Shown here in pieces: positions 7,156-16,937 of a stretch of DNA of 54,414 nucleotides. Within the stretch, counting starts at the first letter, position 1; every line of letters begins with the position of its first letter. The position numbers and the translations under genes are program-made. Source of the DNA: Streptomyces amritsarensis (GTDB lineage: Bacteria; Actinomycetota; Actinomycetes; Streptomycetales; Streptomycetaceae). The stretch lies in contig NZ_MQUR01000053.1 in NCBI RefSeq assembly GCF_001953875.1, forward strand, positions 36 through 54,449. The letters are read 5' to 3'. The notes below the pieces were generated by a model. The model did no database searches, was not told the DNA's origin, and saw only the letters and a program-made list of their open reading frames with translations.

Positions 7156-8328
7156 ATGCGCCTTCAGCGGATCCTCGCCGCGACCGCCGCCCTCGGATGC
7201 CTCGCCACACTCGCCGCGTGCAAGGAGGGCGGGCAGCCGGGCACACCGGCCGCGGCGTCCTCCTCGGCCGCGGCCGCCGACACGGGCCCGCTCACCGCGG
7301 CCCAGCAGTACCTGCGCCAGTTCGCCAACTGCGACGACCTGAGCGAGCGGCCCGACGACCCCCGGATACCCTCGGCCGCCTTCCCCAAGGCCGGTCAGTG
7401 GTCGGTGAAGGAGCTGGGCGTCTGCAGCGACAAGGTGCGGCAGGGCGAGATCGTCATCGCCGTTCCCACGGACATGAAGCAGTTCCAGGAGGGCTACAAG
7501 AAGTACGTCCTGGACAGGATGGGCGGCGGTGAAGGCTCCTACGGCCTGGAGAGCCGGGTCCTGATCGGCAAGGGCTTCGTCGCGTTCCCGACCAGCACCA
7601 GGACGGCCCTCGCCCTGGTCCGCTCCGACCTGCGGGTCCTGACGTGCAACCCGGGTGCTTCCGTCCCCCAGGGCTACAAGCGGGAGAAGCCGCTGGTCGA
7701 ACACTGCACCCTCAGCGACTTCGTCGGGTCGGAGGACGGATCGGGCAGCCCCAACCTCGAAACCCCCCAGGACCCGGCGGGCGGGGGCGAGAAGGCGGGG
7801 CAGCCGAAGACGGGCAGCCTCGGGCTTCCGCGCGCCGACAGCATCGCCGAGCTGCGCACGCTCGTGGGCAACAGCCTCGACTGCGCGAAGCACTTCTCGA
7901 CCGACCCGGAAGCCGTCGCGATCGAGTCGATCGACTTCGCGCCGGTGGTGACGGGCAGCGCGCTGGAGTGGGGTGTGACGGGCCGTGCCCTGTGCGGGGA
8001 ACCCGCCGGGGCGCAGCGCGCCCGGAATCTGAGCTGGCTCGACACCGTCGGCGACATGAAGCTGCTCCAGACCAAGGCGAAGGCCGCCCAACTGGCCGAC
8101 TACAAGGAGGACGGCAGGCTGAAGCAGACCGCGAGCCGGCTGCTCGTCGGCGAGAACATCGCCGTCGAGACCAACAGCCCGTCGTCCCGTCACGGCCTCT
8201 ACCAGCTGCAGTTCCTGTACCTGAACTGCGTGCCCGGCTTCTCCGCCCCGTCGGGCTACCGGCTGGAGAAGTCCAAGGTCGAGGGCTGCGTCCTGACGAA
8301 CTACGAGCCGGACAACCCGCTCGGCTGA
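7156..8328 (+). CDS. Lipoprotein with two homologous four-cysteine domains
   Basis: A 390-residue exported lipoprotein. The signal peptide ends in a lipobox LAAC with Cys22 as the lipidation site, followed by a Gly/Ala/Ser-rich linker. The mature part contains two domains (about 45-175 and 228-385) that look duplicated. Each has four cysteines in the same order and ends alike: LTCNPGASVPQGYKREKPLVEHC in the first, LNCVPGFSAPSGYRLEKSKVEGC in the second. A Gly/Pro/Glu-rich linker joins them. The cysteines probably form disulfides outside the cell. I do not recognise the family; a role in envelope function is only an inference. Confidence 0.75.
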   Translation: MRLQRILAATAALGCLATLAACKEGGQPGTPAAASSSAAAADTGPLTAAQQYLRQFANCDDLSERPDDPRIPSAAFPKAGQWSVKELGVCSDKVRQGEIVIAVPTDMKQFQEGYKKYVLDRMGGGEGSYGLESRVLIGKGFVAFPTSTRTALALVRSDLRVLTCNPGASVPQGYKREKPLVEHCTLSDFVGSEDGSGSPNLETPQDPAGGGEKAGQPKTGSLGLPRADSIAELRTLVGNSLDCAKHFSTDPEAVAIESIDFAPVVTGSALEWGVTGRALCGEPAGAQRARNLSWLDTVGDMKLLQTKAKAAQLADYKEDGRLKQTASRLLVGENIAVETNSPSSRHGLYQLQFLYLNCVPGFSAPSGYRLEKSKVEGCVLTNYEPDNPLG

Positions 8329-8343
8329 GCCGCAGGGGACGCG

Positions 8344-8386
8344 CCGGAGGGGCGGCAGGAGCACAGGGCTCCTGCCGCCCCTCCGG
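8344..8386. terminator. Bidirectional terminator between the lipoprotein gene and argH
   Basis: Arms 8344-8362 and 8368-8386 form a perfect 19-base stem with a 5-base loop, between two convergent genes. A second 18-base perfect palindrome at 8413-8430 lies closer to argH. Confidence 0.8.
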
Positions 8387-8469
8387 GCATTCCGCCGCGT
8401 GCGGACGTACAGGCCCGACCCGGGTCGGGCGGGCGTGCGGGCCGCAGGGCGGCGGGGGCAGTGGGGTGT

Positions 8470-9900
8470 CTACTGCTTGTGGACGGCCCAGGCGTGCTGG
8501 ATGACCAGGTCGGCCTTCAGCTCGGTGAGCTGGACCGCGACCGCCGAGGGGGCGGTGCCGCCGCGGCCCTTGCGGGAGGCGAGTGCGCCCTTGACGTTGA
8601 GGACGGTGCGGACCTCGGGGGTCAGGTGCTCCGAGATCTTCGCGAACTGCTCGTCCGTGAGCTCGTCCAGTTCGATGCCGAGCGCCTCGCACTCCTTCAC
8701 GCACTCGCCGGCCACCTCGTGTGCCACCCGGAACGGGACACCCTGCTTGACCAGCCACTCCGCGATGTCGGTGGCGAGGGAGAAGCCGGCCGGGGCCAGC
8801 TCCTCCATCCGCTCCCGGTTGACGGTGAGCGTGGCCATCATGCCGGTGAAGGCGGGCAGCAGGACTTCGAGGGTGTCGCAGGAGTCGAAGACGGGCTCCT
8901 TGTCCTCCTGGAGGTCCCGGTTGTAGGCCAGGGGCAGCGCCTTGAGGGTGGCGAGCAGGCCCGTCAGGTTGCCGATGAGGCGGCCGGACTTGCCGCGCGC
9001 CAACTCCGCGATGTCCGGGTTCTTCTTCTGCGGCATGATCGACGAACCGGTGGAGAAGGCGTCGTGCAGCGTCACGAAGGAGAACTCCTTCGTGTTCCAG
9101 ATGATGATCTCCTCCGCGATCCGGGACAGGTTGATCCCGATCATCGCGGTGACGAAGGCGAACTCGGCGACGAAGTCGCGCGAGGCCGTGCCGTCGATCG
9201 AGTTGCCCACCGAGCCCCGCTCGAAGCCCAGTTCCGCGGCGACCGCCTCCGGGTCCAGGCCCAGGGAGGAGCCGGCCAGTGCGCCGGAGCCGTACGGCGA
9301 GACCGCCGTCCGCGTGTCCCACTGCCGCAGCCGCTCGGCGTCCCGGGACAGGGCCTGAACGTGGGCCAGTACGTGGTGGGCGAAGAGCACCGGCTGCGCG
9401 TGCTGCAGGTGGGTCCGGCCCGGCATGGCCACGTCCGCGTGGCTCTCCGCGAGGCCGACCAGCGCGTCCTGGAGGTCGGCCATCAGGCCGCCGATGATCC
9501 GGGCGTGGTCGCGCAGGTACATCCGGAAGAGGGTGGCCACCTGGTCGTTGCGGGACCGGCCGGCGCGGAGCTTGCCGCCGAGGTCGGCGCCGAGCCGCTC
9601 CAGCAGGCCCCGCTCCAGCGCGGTGTGCACGTCCTCGTCGGCGATGGTGCCGGTGAAGGAGCCGTCGGCGACGTCCGCCTCCAGCCGGTCCAGGCCGGCG
9701 ATCATGCGCTCGAGCTCGTCGGCCGTGAGCAGTCCCGCCGTGTGCAGCACACGGGCGTGGGCGCGCGAGCCGGCGATGTCGTACGGCGCGAGGCGCCAGT
9801 CGAAGTGGACCGACGCGGACAGCTTCGCGAGGGCCTCGGCGGGGCCGTCGGCGAACCGGCCGCCCCAGAGCCGGACGTCACCAGCGTTGTTGCTGCTCAC
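8470..9900 (-). CDS. argH: Argininosuccinate lyase
   Basis: A 476-residue cytoplasmic enzyme for the last step of arginine synthesis: argininosuccinate to arginine and fumarate. It shows the fumarase/aspartase superfamily signature GSSIMPQKKNPD (285-296), whose serine is the catalytic base, together with LRAGRSRNDQ (111-120) and GRTHLQHAQP (161-170). The length is normal for the family. The GTG start at 9898-9900 has GAGGAG upstream. It follows argG on the same strand, separated by 98 bases that contain a hairpin, so expression may be partly independent. Confidence 0.97.
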   Translation of the reverse strand: MSSNNAGDVRLWGGRFADGPAEALAKLSASVHFDWRLAPYDIAGSRAHARVLHTAGLLTADELERMIAGLDRLEADVADGSFTGTIADEDVHTALERGLLERLGADLGGKLRAGRSRNDQVATLFRMYLRDHARIIGGLMADLQDALVGLAESHADVAMPGRTHLQHAQPVLFAHHVLAHVQALSRDAERLRQWDTRTAVSPYGSGALAGSSLGLDPEAVAAELGFERGSVGNSIDGTASRDFVAEFAFVTAMIGINLSRIAEEIIIWNTKEFSFVTLHDAFSTGSSIMPQKKNPDIAELARGKSGRLIGNLTGLLATLKALPLAYNRDLQEDKEPVFDSCDTLEVLLPAFTGMMATLTVNRERMEELAPAGFSLATDIAEWLVKQGVPFRVAHEVAGECVKECEALGIELDELTDEQFAKISEHLTPEVRTVLNVKGALASRKGRGGTAPSAVAVQLTELKADLVIQHAWAVHKQ

Positions 9901-9937
9901 AGCTACTGCTCCTCAAGACTGCATGTATGGATGTGCA

Positions 9938-9973
9938 ACGGCCTCCCCGCCGCGGAGGTAACGGGGAGGCCGT
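9938..9973 (-). terminator. Hairpin between argG and argH
   Basis: Arms 9938-9949 and 9962-9973 form a perfect 12-base stem with a 12-base loop, 25 bases after the argG stop. It may terminate or attenuate argG transcription before argH. Confidence 0.55.
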
Positions 9974-9998
9974 CTTCGTACGGGCTGGGTGGCGGGGA

Positions 9999-11192
9999 TC
10001 AGGCCAGGTCGCGCTTGGCCGCGATCCTCGACGACAGGGCGAAGATGTCGATGAAGCCCTGCGCCTTGGACTGGTCGAAGGTGTCGCCGGTGTCGTAGGT
10101 CGCGAGGTTGAAGTCGTACAGCGACTCCTGGGACCTGCGGCCGGTGACGACGGCGCGGCCGCCGTGCAGGGTCATCCGGATGTCACCGGTGACGTGCTGG
10201 TTGGCCTCGTCGATGAACCCGTCCAGCGCCCGCTTGAGCGGGGAGAACCACAGGCCGTCGTAGACCAGCTCGCCCCAGCGCTGCTCGACCTGCCGCTTGT
10301 AGCGGGCCAGCTCGCGCTCGACGGTGACGCTCTCCAGCTCCGAGTGGGCGGTGATCAGCGCGATCGCCCCCGGGGCCTCGTAGACCTCGCGGGACTTGAT
10401 GCCGACGAGGCGGTCCTCGACCATGTCGATCCGGCCCACGCCGTGGACGCCGGCGCGCTCGTTGAGCTGCTGGATGGCCTGGAGGACGGTGACCGGCCGG
10501 CCGTCGACGGCGACGGGCACGCCCTCCTTGAAGGAGATGACGACCTCGTCGGCCTCGCGCGGGGTGGCCGGGTTCGAGGTGTACTCGTAGATGTCCTCGA
10601 CGGGGCCGTTCCAGATGTCCTCCAGGAAGCCCGTCTCGACCGCCCGCCCGAAGACGTTCTGGTCGATGGAGTACGGGGACTTCTTGGTGGTCGCGATCGG
10701 CAGGCCCTTGTCCTCGCAGAAGGCGATGGCCCGGTCCCGGGTCATGGCGTAGTCGCGGACCGGGGCGACGCACTTCAGGCCGGGGCCGAGGGCCTGGATG
10801 CCGGCCTCGAACCGCACCTGGTCGTTGCCCTTGCCGGTGCAGCCGTGGGCGACGGTGCCGGCGCCGTGCTTCTTCGCGGCGGCCACCAGGTGCTTGACGA
10901 TGACCGGCCGGGAGAGGGCCGAGACCAGCGGGTACCGGTCCATGTACAGGGCGTTCGCCTTGACCGCCGGGAGGCAGTACTCGTCGGCGAACTCGTCCCT
11001 GGCGTCGGCGACCTCGGCCTCGACGGCACCGCAGGCGAGGGCGCGCTTGCGGATGACGTCCAGGTCCTCGCCGCCCTGACCGACGTCGACCGCGACGGCG
11101 ATGACCTCGGCGCCCGTCTCCTCGGCGATCCAGCCGATGGCGACGGAGGTGTCCAGGCCGCCTGAGTAGGCGAGTACGACGCGCTCGGTCAC
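9999..11192 (-). CDS. argG: Argininosuccinate synthase
   Basis: A 397-residue ATP-dependent ligase that condenses citrulline and aspartate into argininosuccinate. The N-terminal P-loop of the N-type ATP pyrophosphatase fold is present as SGGLDTS (10-16), and the family segment GCTGKGNDQVRFE follows around residue 118. The GTG start at 11190-11192 is preceded by AAGGAG with 7-base spacing; longer in-frame extensions run into promoter sequence and are rejected. It lies directly upstream of argH. In S. coelicolor argG is, from memory, located elsewhere, so the argG-argH linkage is a local difference. An ARG-box-like palindrome overlaps its promoter. Confidence 0.97.
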   Translation of the reverse strand: MTERVVLAYSGGLDTSVAIGWIAEETGAEVIAVAVDVGQGGEDLDVIRKRALACGAVEAEVADARDEFADEYCLPAVKANALYMDRYPLVSALSRPVIVKHLVAAAKKHGAGTVAHGCTGKGNDQVRFEAGIQALGPGLKCVAPVRDYAMTRDRAIAFCEDKGLPIATTKKSPYSIDQNVFGRAVETGFLEDIWNGPVEDIYEYTSNPATPREADEVVISFKEGVPVAVDGRPVTVLQAIQQLNERAGVHGVGRIDMVEDRLVGIKSREVYEAPGAIALITAHSELESVTVERELARYKRQVEQRWGELVYDGLWFSPLKRALDGFIDEANQHVTGDIRMTLHGGRAVVTGRRSQESLYDFNLATYDTGDTFDQSKAQGFIDIFALSSRIAAKRDLA

Positions 11193-11224
11193 GGGACTTC
11201 TCCTTGCGGTGCATTCAACGACAG

Positions 11225-11258
11225 GCATAACTATGCACTGCTCCGTATGTTTCGTCAA
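11225..11258 (-). promoter_or_regulatory. argG promoter with overlapping ARG-box-like palindrome
   Basis: On the minus strand TTGACG (11253-11258) and CATAGT (11230-11235) are 17 bases apart. The palindrome GCATA-N2-TATGC (11225-11236) overlaps the -10 box, and a TGAATGCA-type half-site follows closely. ArgR sites of Streptomyces contain TGCATA-like halves, so repression by ArgR of this window is likely. Confidence 0.65.
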
Positions 11259-11366
11259 TGGCGGGTCGGTGGCAGGCGCCTGAGCAGGCCGGATATTTCC
11301 GGGCAGGGGGTCAGGGCCGCCGCCTACGATCGGGGCTCGAAGACCTTCGGGAGGGGGTGGCGGCGG

Positions 11367-12860
11367 ATGACCCGCACAGGACGCGGCACACGACGCGGCA
11401 CGGGACCCGGCAGCGACGCCGCGACGGGGCGCGCCCTGGCGCAGGAGCTGCTGGAGGGGCGTGCGGCCGCGGCGCCGCCGCCCGGTGCGGGACCGGACGT
11501 CTGGCTCGCCTTCGCGGAGCACATCCGCAGCCGGGCCCACGACGGCCGGCCGCTCCCGGTGCCGGCTCCCCCGGCGCTACGGCTCTGCCACCCGCGGGGG
11601 TGGATCCGCGAGGCGGCGCTCGCCGAGCCGGAGGCCCCCGTGGAACTGGTCGCCGTCCTGACCACCGACTGGGCCGCGCCCGTGCGGGACCGGGCCCGCG
11701 CCCGTATGGAGCGCACGCTCCACGCCCAGCCGCAGGCCACCCTGCGGGCGGTGACCCCGCTTGCGCTGCGGCTCGGGCGCCGCCACCGGGGGGACTGGAT
11801 CCTGGCGCGGTTCCAGGACGCGCTGCGCCGGCAGGCCCAGGCCGCCACGCCGTGGTGGCACCTGCCCGCGCCCCCGGCGGCCGGGGGCGGGGAGTGGGCG
11901 CCGGACGGCACGACGGCCGCCGTGCTCGCCGGCCTGCTGGACTCCCCCGACCGGCAGACCCGGCAGTTCGCCGTCCGGCTCGCCCTCGCCGGGCCCGGCC
12001 GGGCCGACGCCGTGGAGTGCGCCCGGCGGGCGGCCGCCGAGCCCGACCCGGCGACGGCAGCGCTCTGGACCGATGCCGCCCTGGCCGCGCCCGGGTCCGA
12101 GGACGACGCGGTGATCGGCGTCCTGACCGGCGCCCGGATCCCCGCCGTGCGCGCCGCCGGGGTCACCGCCCTGCGCCGGGCCGGCCGGGCCGCGGAGGGC
12201 GTGACGCACCTCGCGGACGGCTCCGGGCTCGTCCGTGCGTGCGCCCGCCGGCTGGTCGGCCAGGACGGCGGCGACGCCCACGGCCACTACCGCTGGCTGG
12301 TCTTTGACCCCGCCGGACCGTCCCCGCACGCCGTGGCCGGACTCGCCGAGTGCGGCCGGGAAGAGGACACGGACCTGCTGCGGCGGCTCGTGGCCCACCC
12401 CGCCGGCCCGGTCCGCGCCGCCGCGCTGGCCGGGCTGCGACGCCGGGAGGCCGCTGTGGCGGACTCCGTCCTGCTCGCGCTGCTGGACGACCCGGCGCCG
12501 GCCGTGGCCCGGGAGGCGAGCCTGGCCCTGCTGCCGGCGGTCCGGCGCCTGGACCCCTCGTACCTCGCCGAGCGGCTGGACGTCCGCGGCCCGCTGCACG
12601 TCCGGCGGGCCGCCTTCCGGCTGTTGCGCGCCCGGGGCGGGATCCACGCGCTGCGGGCGGCCGTCGCGCTGATCGACGACTGGCACCCCAGGACGCGGAT
12701 GACGGCGCGGGCCGTGGTGTGCGCCTGCCCGTGGCACCCGGCCGAGTTCGGCGGGGAGGCGGACACCGCGGAGCTGGCGGCCCTGCTGAAACGGTCCGCG
12801 AAGCTCTTCGACGACTACGGACTGGGCGTGCGGCGCAACCGGTTGGGACCGAGGAGCTGA
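11367..12860 (+). CDS. HEAT-repeat-like protein of unknown function
   Basis: A 497-residue, Ala/Arg/Leu-rich, entirely helical-looking protein. Repeated segments of the form LLDSPDRQTRQFAVRLAL, ARIPAVRAAGVTAL and LDDPAPAVAREASLALL match degenerate HEAT repeats, so it is probably a helical solenoid for protein-protein contacts. No signal peptide or membrane helix is visible. The start is ATG 11367 with a G-rich ribosome site (GGGAGG); the upstream in-frame extension overlaps the argG promoter region. It is divergent from argG, and I see no functional link to arginine synthesis. Confidence 0.65.
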   Translation: MTRTGRGTRRGTGPGSDAATGRALAQELLEGRAAAAPPPGAGPDVWLAFAEHIRSRAHDGRPLPVPAPPALRLCHPRGWIREAALAEPEAPVELVAVLTTDWAAPVRDRARARMERTLHAQPQATLRAVTPLALRLGRRHRGDWILARFQDALRRQAQAATPWWHLPAPPAAGGGEWAPDGTTAAVLAGLLDSPDRQTRQFAVRLALAGPGRADAVECARRAAAEPDPATAALWTDAALAAPGSEDDAVIGVLTGARIPAVRAAGVTALRRAGRAAEGVTHLADGSGLVRACARRLVGQDGGDAHGHYRWLVFDPAGPSPHAVAGLAECGREEDTDLLRRLVAHPAGPVRAAALAGLRRREAAVADSVLLALLDDPAPAVAREASLALLPAVRRLDPSYLAERLDVRGPLHVRRAAFRLLRARGGIHALRAAVALIDDWHPRTRMTARAVVCACPWHPAEFGGEADTAELAALLKRSAKLFDDYGLGVRRNRLGPRS

Positions 12861-12890
12861 AATACTCCGGCCCGCACCACCGGGCAGGCA

Positions 12891-12896
12891 GATAAT
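12891..12896 (+). promoter_or_regulatory. -10 box suggesting a leaderless transcript
   Basis: GATAAT lies 6 bases before the ATG at 12903, so transcription would start at or next to the start codon. No ribosome site precedes that ATG, which agrees with leaderless translation. No clear -35 box is seen. Confidence 0.45.
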
Positions 12897-12902
12897 CGGC
12901 TC

Positions 12903-13484
<582 letters not shown>

Positions 13485-13487
13485 CAT

Positions 13488-14189
13488 GTGCTGCGTACCG
13501 CTCTCGTCACGGGCTCACTGATCGTCACCACCCTGCTCCCGCAAGGGGCCGGGTCCTCGCCGGTGCCCCTGCCCGCCCGTCTCGCCGACACCGGCGGCGG
13601 CAGTCAGCTGATCACCGCCGTCGCCCCCGCGCCCGGATCCACGACCGGCCGCCTGACCTGGTGGGACTGGCGGGCCGGGCGCTGGTACGAGGCCGGGAGC
13701 GCGCCCGCCCGGTTCGGCGCGGGCGGCCTGACCGATGGTGCGACCCGTACGCAGGGCACGGGCACCACCCCGGCGGGCCTGTACGAGCTGCCGTACGCCT
13801 TCGGGATCCGGCGGGCGCCGGCCGGGACGGAGTACCGCTACCGGCCGGTGACCGCGGACTCCTGGTGGTGCCAGGACAACGCCTCGGCCGCCTACAACCG
13901 CTGGGTGGAGCCGCTGCCCGCGGACTGCGCGCCGGGCGAGGCCGAGCACCTGGTCACCTACGACCGGCAGTACGCGCACGCGCTGCTGATCGCCTTCAAC
14001 TACGACCGGCCGGTGCGCGGACGGGGCGCCGGGATCTTCCTGCACGTCAACGGCAAGGGCGCGACGGCCGGTTGCGTGTCTGTGCCCGAGCGGGACATGC
14101 GGGCGATCCTGCGCTGGGCGGACCCGGACCGGCGCCCGCACATCGCGATCGGCACGCAGGACGGTCCGCTCGCGATCACCCGCTACTAG
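13488..14189 (+). CDS. Secreted L,D-transpeptidase-like (YkuD-related) protein
   Basis: A 233-residue protein with an N-terminal signal peptide (about residues 1-25). Near the C-terminus it has HVNGKGATAGCVSVP (186-200), in which His186 and Cys196 fit the catalytic His and Cys of L,D-transpeptidase domains. The usual SHGC is replaced by TAGC and the His-Cys distance is short, as in a Streptomyces subgroup. A role in peptidoglycan 3-3 cross-linking or trimming is plausible but unproven. The GTG start lies 3 bases after the upstream stop with no ribosome site, suggesting coupling. Its 3' end overlaps the convergent gene by 14 bases. Confidence 0.7.
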   Translation: MLRTALVTGSLIVTTLLPQGAGSSPVPLPARLADTGGGSQLITAVAPAPGSTTGRLTWWDWRAGRWYEAGSAPARFGAGGLTDGATRTQGTGTTPAGLYELPYAFGIRRAPAGTEYRYRPVTADSWWCQDNASAAYNRWVEPLPADCAPGEAEHLVTYDRQYAHALLIAFNYDRPVRGRGAGIFLHVNGKGATAGCVSVPERDMRAILRWADPDRRPHIAIGTQDGPLAITRY

Positions 14190-15108
14190 GAGGGGTACCG
14201 GGCGCGGCGTCGGGCCCGTCCTCGTCGGAGGCCCGGTACTCGTACGCGTCCTCCCACCAGACCTTGTCGTCCAGCCACTCGTCGTCCCCGTCCCCGTCGC
14301 CGTCGTCGTCCCCGTGATCGGCGTCCTCGTGGACGACCGTGTCGGCGCCGCGCCACCTGTCCCGGTCGCCGATGCTCCGCAGCACCAGCACGCGCTGCTC
14401 CTCGTCCAGCGCCGCGCAGGCCGGGTGCGGTGCGGAGCGCACCAGCTCGCCCAGCGGGTCGCCGCAGTCCGTGCGCTCCCGGACCACCCTGCCGGCCTTC
14501 TCGGCCGACAGCAGCGCTGCCAGACCGAGGGCCGCCACCCCGGCGAAGGCCCACTCCCGCACACCCTGCGGGCGACCGGTCACCAGCAGCGCGGCGGCGA
14601 GGAGCCAGAACAACGCCACCAGGGCGATGCCCGCACAACCCGCGCAGGCCAGGAGGAGGTTCTCCCGGCCGCCGGGCATCCGCGGGAGCTCCGGCAGCAG
14701 GGCCTCGCGTTCGCTCCGGTACGCGCTGCGCCGCTCCAGGTACTCCTCGTCGCTCCCGTCGATCCAGCCGAACGAGACGGGTTCGGGGTCGTGCCGGCGT
14801 ACGGCGTCCAGCAGGGCGGCGGGCAGCGGGTGGGCGGGGGCCCGGGCCGGGTCGCGGCCCCGCCCGGTCAGGAACGCGGCACCCTCGTCGTCGATCCGCA
14901 CGTACCCGGAGAGGAGGAGTTCGGCGGCGGCCGCCCCGGTCGCCTCCTGCCGCAACTCGGCCATGTAGTACGGCTCCGGCTCGACGGCGGCGACGAGCCG
15001 GAGCGTCCGGCTGCGGACCCGGGCGCGGCGCCACCACAGCAGGGCGATGGGCCCGTAGACGGCTGCGGTCACGGCGGACACCAGGGTGGCGAGGGCGAAT
15101 TGGCGCAC
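14176..15108 (-). CDS. Membrane protein with acidic C-terminal tail (TIGR04222-like)
   Basis: A 310-residue protein. An N-terminal hydrophobic helix (about 5-25) is followed by a soluble winged-helix-like segment (LRLVAAVEPEPYYMAELRQEATGAAAAELLLSGYVRIDD) and two further helices (about 152-175 and 184-203). The C-terminus is strongly acidic, with runs such as DDDGDGDGDDE. The domain order resembles actinobacterial TIGR04222 membrane proteins, but the match is loose. The gene is convergent with the transpeptidase-like gene and overlaps it by 14 bases. It lies 79 bases downstream of argR and may receive read-through. Confidence 0.6.
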   Translation of the reverse strand: MRQFALATLVSAVTAAVYGPIALLWWRRARVRSRTLRLVAAVEPEPYYMAELRQEATGAAAAELLLSGYVRIDDEGAAFLTGRGRDPARAPAHPLPAALLDAVRRHDPEPVSFGWIDGSDEEYLERRSAYRSEREALLPELPRMPGGRENLLLACAGCAGIALVALFWLLAAALLVTGRPQGVREWAFAGVAALGLAALLSAEKAGRVVRERTDCGDPLGELVRSAPHPACAALDEEQRVLVLRSIGDRDRWRGADTVVHEDADHGDDDGDGDGDDEWLDDKVWWEDAYEYRASDEDGPDAAPGTPPSSG

Positions 15109-15187
15109 GTTCGGAGGCTATGTCGGCGAACGCCGCCGCAGCACCGGGATTTCCCCCGCCCGCGGGCGTCCCCCGGGCCCGTCCCGC

Positions 15188-15724
15188 TCAGCCCTCCTTC
15201 TGTGCCAGCCGCAGGAGGTGGTCGGCGAGGGCCTGGCCGCCCGCCGGGTCCCGGCTGATCAGCATCAGGGTGTCGTCGCCGGCGATCGTGCCGAGGATCT
15301 CGCGGAGCTCGGCCTGGTCGATGGCCGATGCGAGGAACTGCGCCGCACCCGGAGGGGTGCGCAGGACCACGAGGTTCGCCGAGGCCTCCGCGGAGATCAG
15401 CAGCTCCCCGGAGAGGCGCCGCATGCGCTCCTCCTTCGCGGATTCGCCGAGCGGGGCCTGCGGGGTGCGGAAGCCGCCCTCGCTGGGCACGGCGTAGATC
15501 AGCTCGCCGCCGGTGTTGCGGATCTTCACCGCGCCCAGCTCGTCGAGGTCGCGGGAGAGCGTCGCCTGGGTGACGCTCAGCCCGTCGTCGGCGAGCAGCT
15601 TCGCCAGCTGGCTCTGGGAGCGGACCGGCTGCCGGTTGAGGATGTCCACGATCCGGCGGTGGCGTGCGGTGCGGGTCTGCGGGACGGCCTGCCCGCCGTG
15701 CTCGTTGTCCTGCGGCTGGCTCAT
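15188..15724 (-). CDS. argR: Arginine repressor
   Basis: A 178-residue regulator that binds ARG boxes in the presence of arginine. The N-terminal winged helix (about 18-80) contains the recognition segment VTQATLSRDLDELG (51-64). The C-terminal oligomerisation and arginine-binding domain (about 105-176) has the conserved GTIAGDD (145-151). Length is typical of actinobacterial ArgR. It follows argD by 7 bases and is the last gene of argCJBDR. Because the argC promoter carries ARG-box-like sites, argR probably lies in an autoregulated operon. Confidence 0.97.
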   Translation of the reverse strand: MSQPQDNEHGGQAVPQTRTARHRRIVDILNRQPVRSQSQLAKLLADDGLSVTQATLSRDLDELGAVKIRNTGGELIYAVPSEGGFRTPQAPLGESAKEERMRRLSGELLISAEASANLVVLRTPPGAAQFLASAIDQAELREILGTIAGDDTLMLISRDPAGGQALADHLLRLAQKEG

Positions 15725-15731
15725 CGTCGTC

Positions 15732-16937
15732 TCATTCTCCGGATCCGTCCCCGTGGGCTGCGTCGAGGATGCCGGGCAGCGCCCGGACGAACGCGTCCGC
15801 CTCGGCCTCGGTGAGTACGTACGGGGGCATGAGCCGTACGACGTCGGGGGCGGGCGCGTTGACCAGGAAGCCGGCGTCCTGAGCCGCTTGCTGCACCTTG
15901 GGTGCGAGCGGCTCGGTCAGCACGATACCCAGCAGCAGTCCGGCGCCGCGGACGTGGGACACAAGCGGGTGCCCCGAGGACTCGATGCCCGAGCGCAGTC
16001 GCTCGCCCCGCGCCTTGACCCGGTCGAGCAGGTCGTCGGCGGCGATGGTGTCGATGACGGCGAGGCCGGCCGCGCAGGCGACCGGGTTCCCGCCGAAGGT
16101 GGTGCCGTGCTGGCCCGGCCGGAGCAGGTCGGCGGTGGGCCCGAAGGCGACCACGGCGCCGATCGGCAGGCCGCCGCCCAGCCCCTTCGCCAGGGTGACG
16201 ATGTCGGGCTCGACGCCCTCGTGGGCCTGGTGCTCGAACCACTGGCCGCAGCGGCCGATGCCGGTCTGGACCTCGTCGAGGACCAGCAGGGTGCCGGTGG
16301 CCCGGGTGATCTCGCGGGCGGCCGTCAGGTATCCGGCCGGGGGCACGACGACGCCGTTCTCGCCCTGGATCGGCTCGATGACGACGAGCGCGGTCTCCTC
16401 GGTGACGGCGGCCCGCAGGGCCTCGGCGTCGCCGTACGGGACGTGGGTGACGTCGCCGGGCAGGGGCAGGAAGGGCTCCTGCTTCTTCGGCTGGCCGGTC
16501 AGCGCGAGGGCGCCCATGGTCCGGCCGTGGAAGCCGCCGTCGGTGGCGACCATGTGGGTCCGCCCGGTCAGCCGACCGATCTTGAAGGCGGCTTCGACGG
16601 ACTCGGCGCCGGAATTGCAGAAGAAGACCTTGCCCGGGCGGCCGAAGAGCTGGAGCAGGCGCTCGCCGAGCGCGATGACCGGCTCGGAGGCGAAGAGGTT
16701 GGAGACGTGGCCGAGCGTCGAGATCTGCTCGGTCACGGCCGTCACGATCGCCGGGTGGGCGTGGCCGAGGGCGTTGACGGCGATGCCGCCGACGAAGTCG
16801 GTGTACTGCTTGCCGTCGGCGTCCCAGACCTGGGCGCCCCGACCGCGTACGAGGGCGAGGGCGGGTGTGCCGTAGTTGTCGGTCAGCGCGCCCTGCCACC
16901 GTGCCCGGTACTCGTGGTTGCCGGTGCCCTGCGTCAT
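15732..16937 (-). CDS. argD: Acetylornithine aminotransferase
   Basis: A 401-residue PLP enzyme that makes N-acetylornithine from N-acetylglutamate semialdehyde using glutamate. Class-III aminotransferase landmarks are clear: NSGAE (108-112) in the phosphate-binding region, DEVQTG (221-226) with the PLP-ring aspartate, and TLAKGLGGG with the Schiff-base lysine at 251. Its ATG overlaps the argB stop as ATGA (16934-16937), indicating coupled translation. Confidence 0.97.
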   Translation of the reverse strand: MTQGTGNHEYRARWQGALTDNYGTPALALVRGRGAQVWDADGKQYTDFVGGIAVNALGHAHPAIVTAVTEQISTLGHVSNLFASEPVIALGERLLQLFGRPGKVFFCNSGAESVEAAFKIGRLTGRTHMVATDGGFHGRTMGALALTGQPKKQEPFLPLPGDVTHVPYGDAEALRAAVTEETALVVIEPIQGENGVVVPPAGYLTAAREITRATGTLLVLDEVQTGIGRCGQWFEHQAHEGVEPDIVTLAKGLGGGLPIGAVVAFGPTADLLRPGQHGTTFGGNPVACAAGLAVIDTIAADDLLDRVKARGERLRSGIESSGHPLVSHVRGAGLLLGIVLTEPLAPKVQQAAQDAGFLVNAPAPDVVRLMPPYVLTEAEADAFVRALPGILDAAHGDGSGE

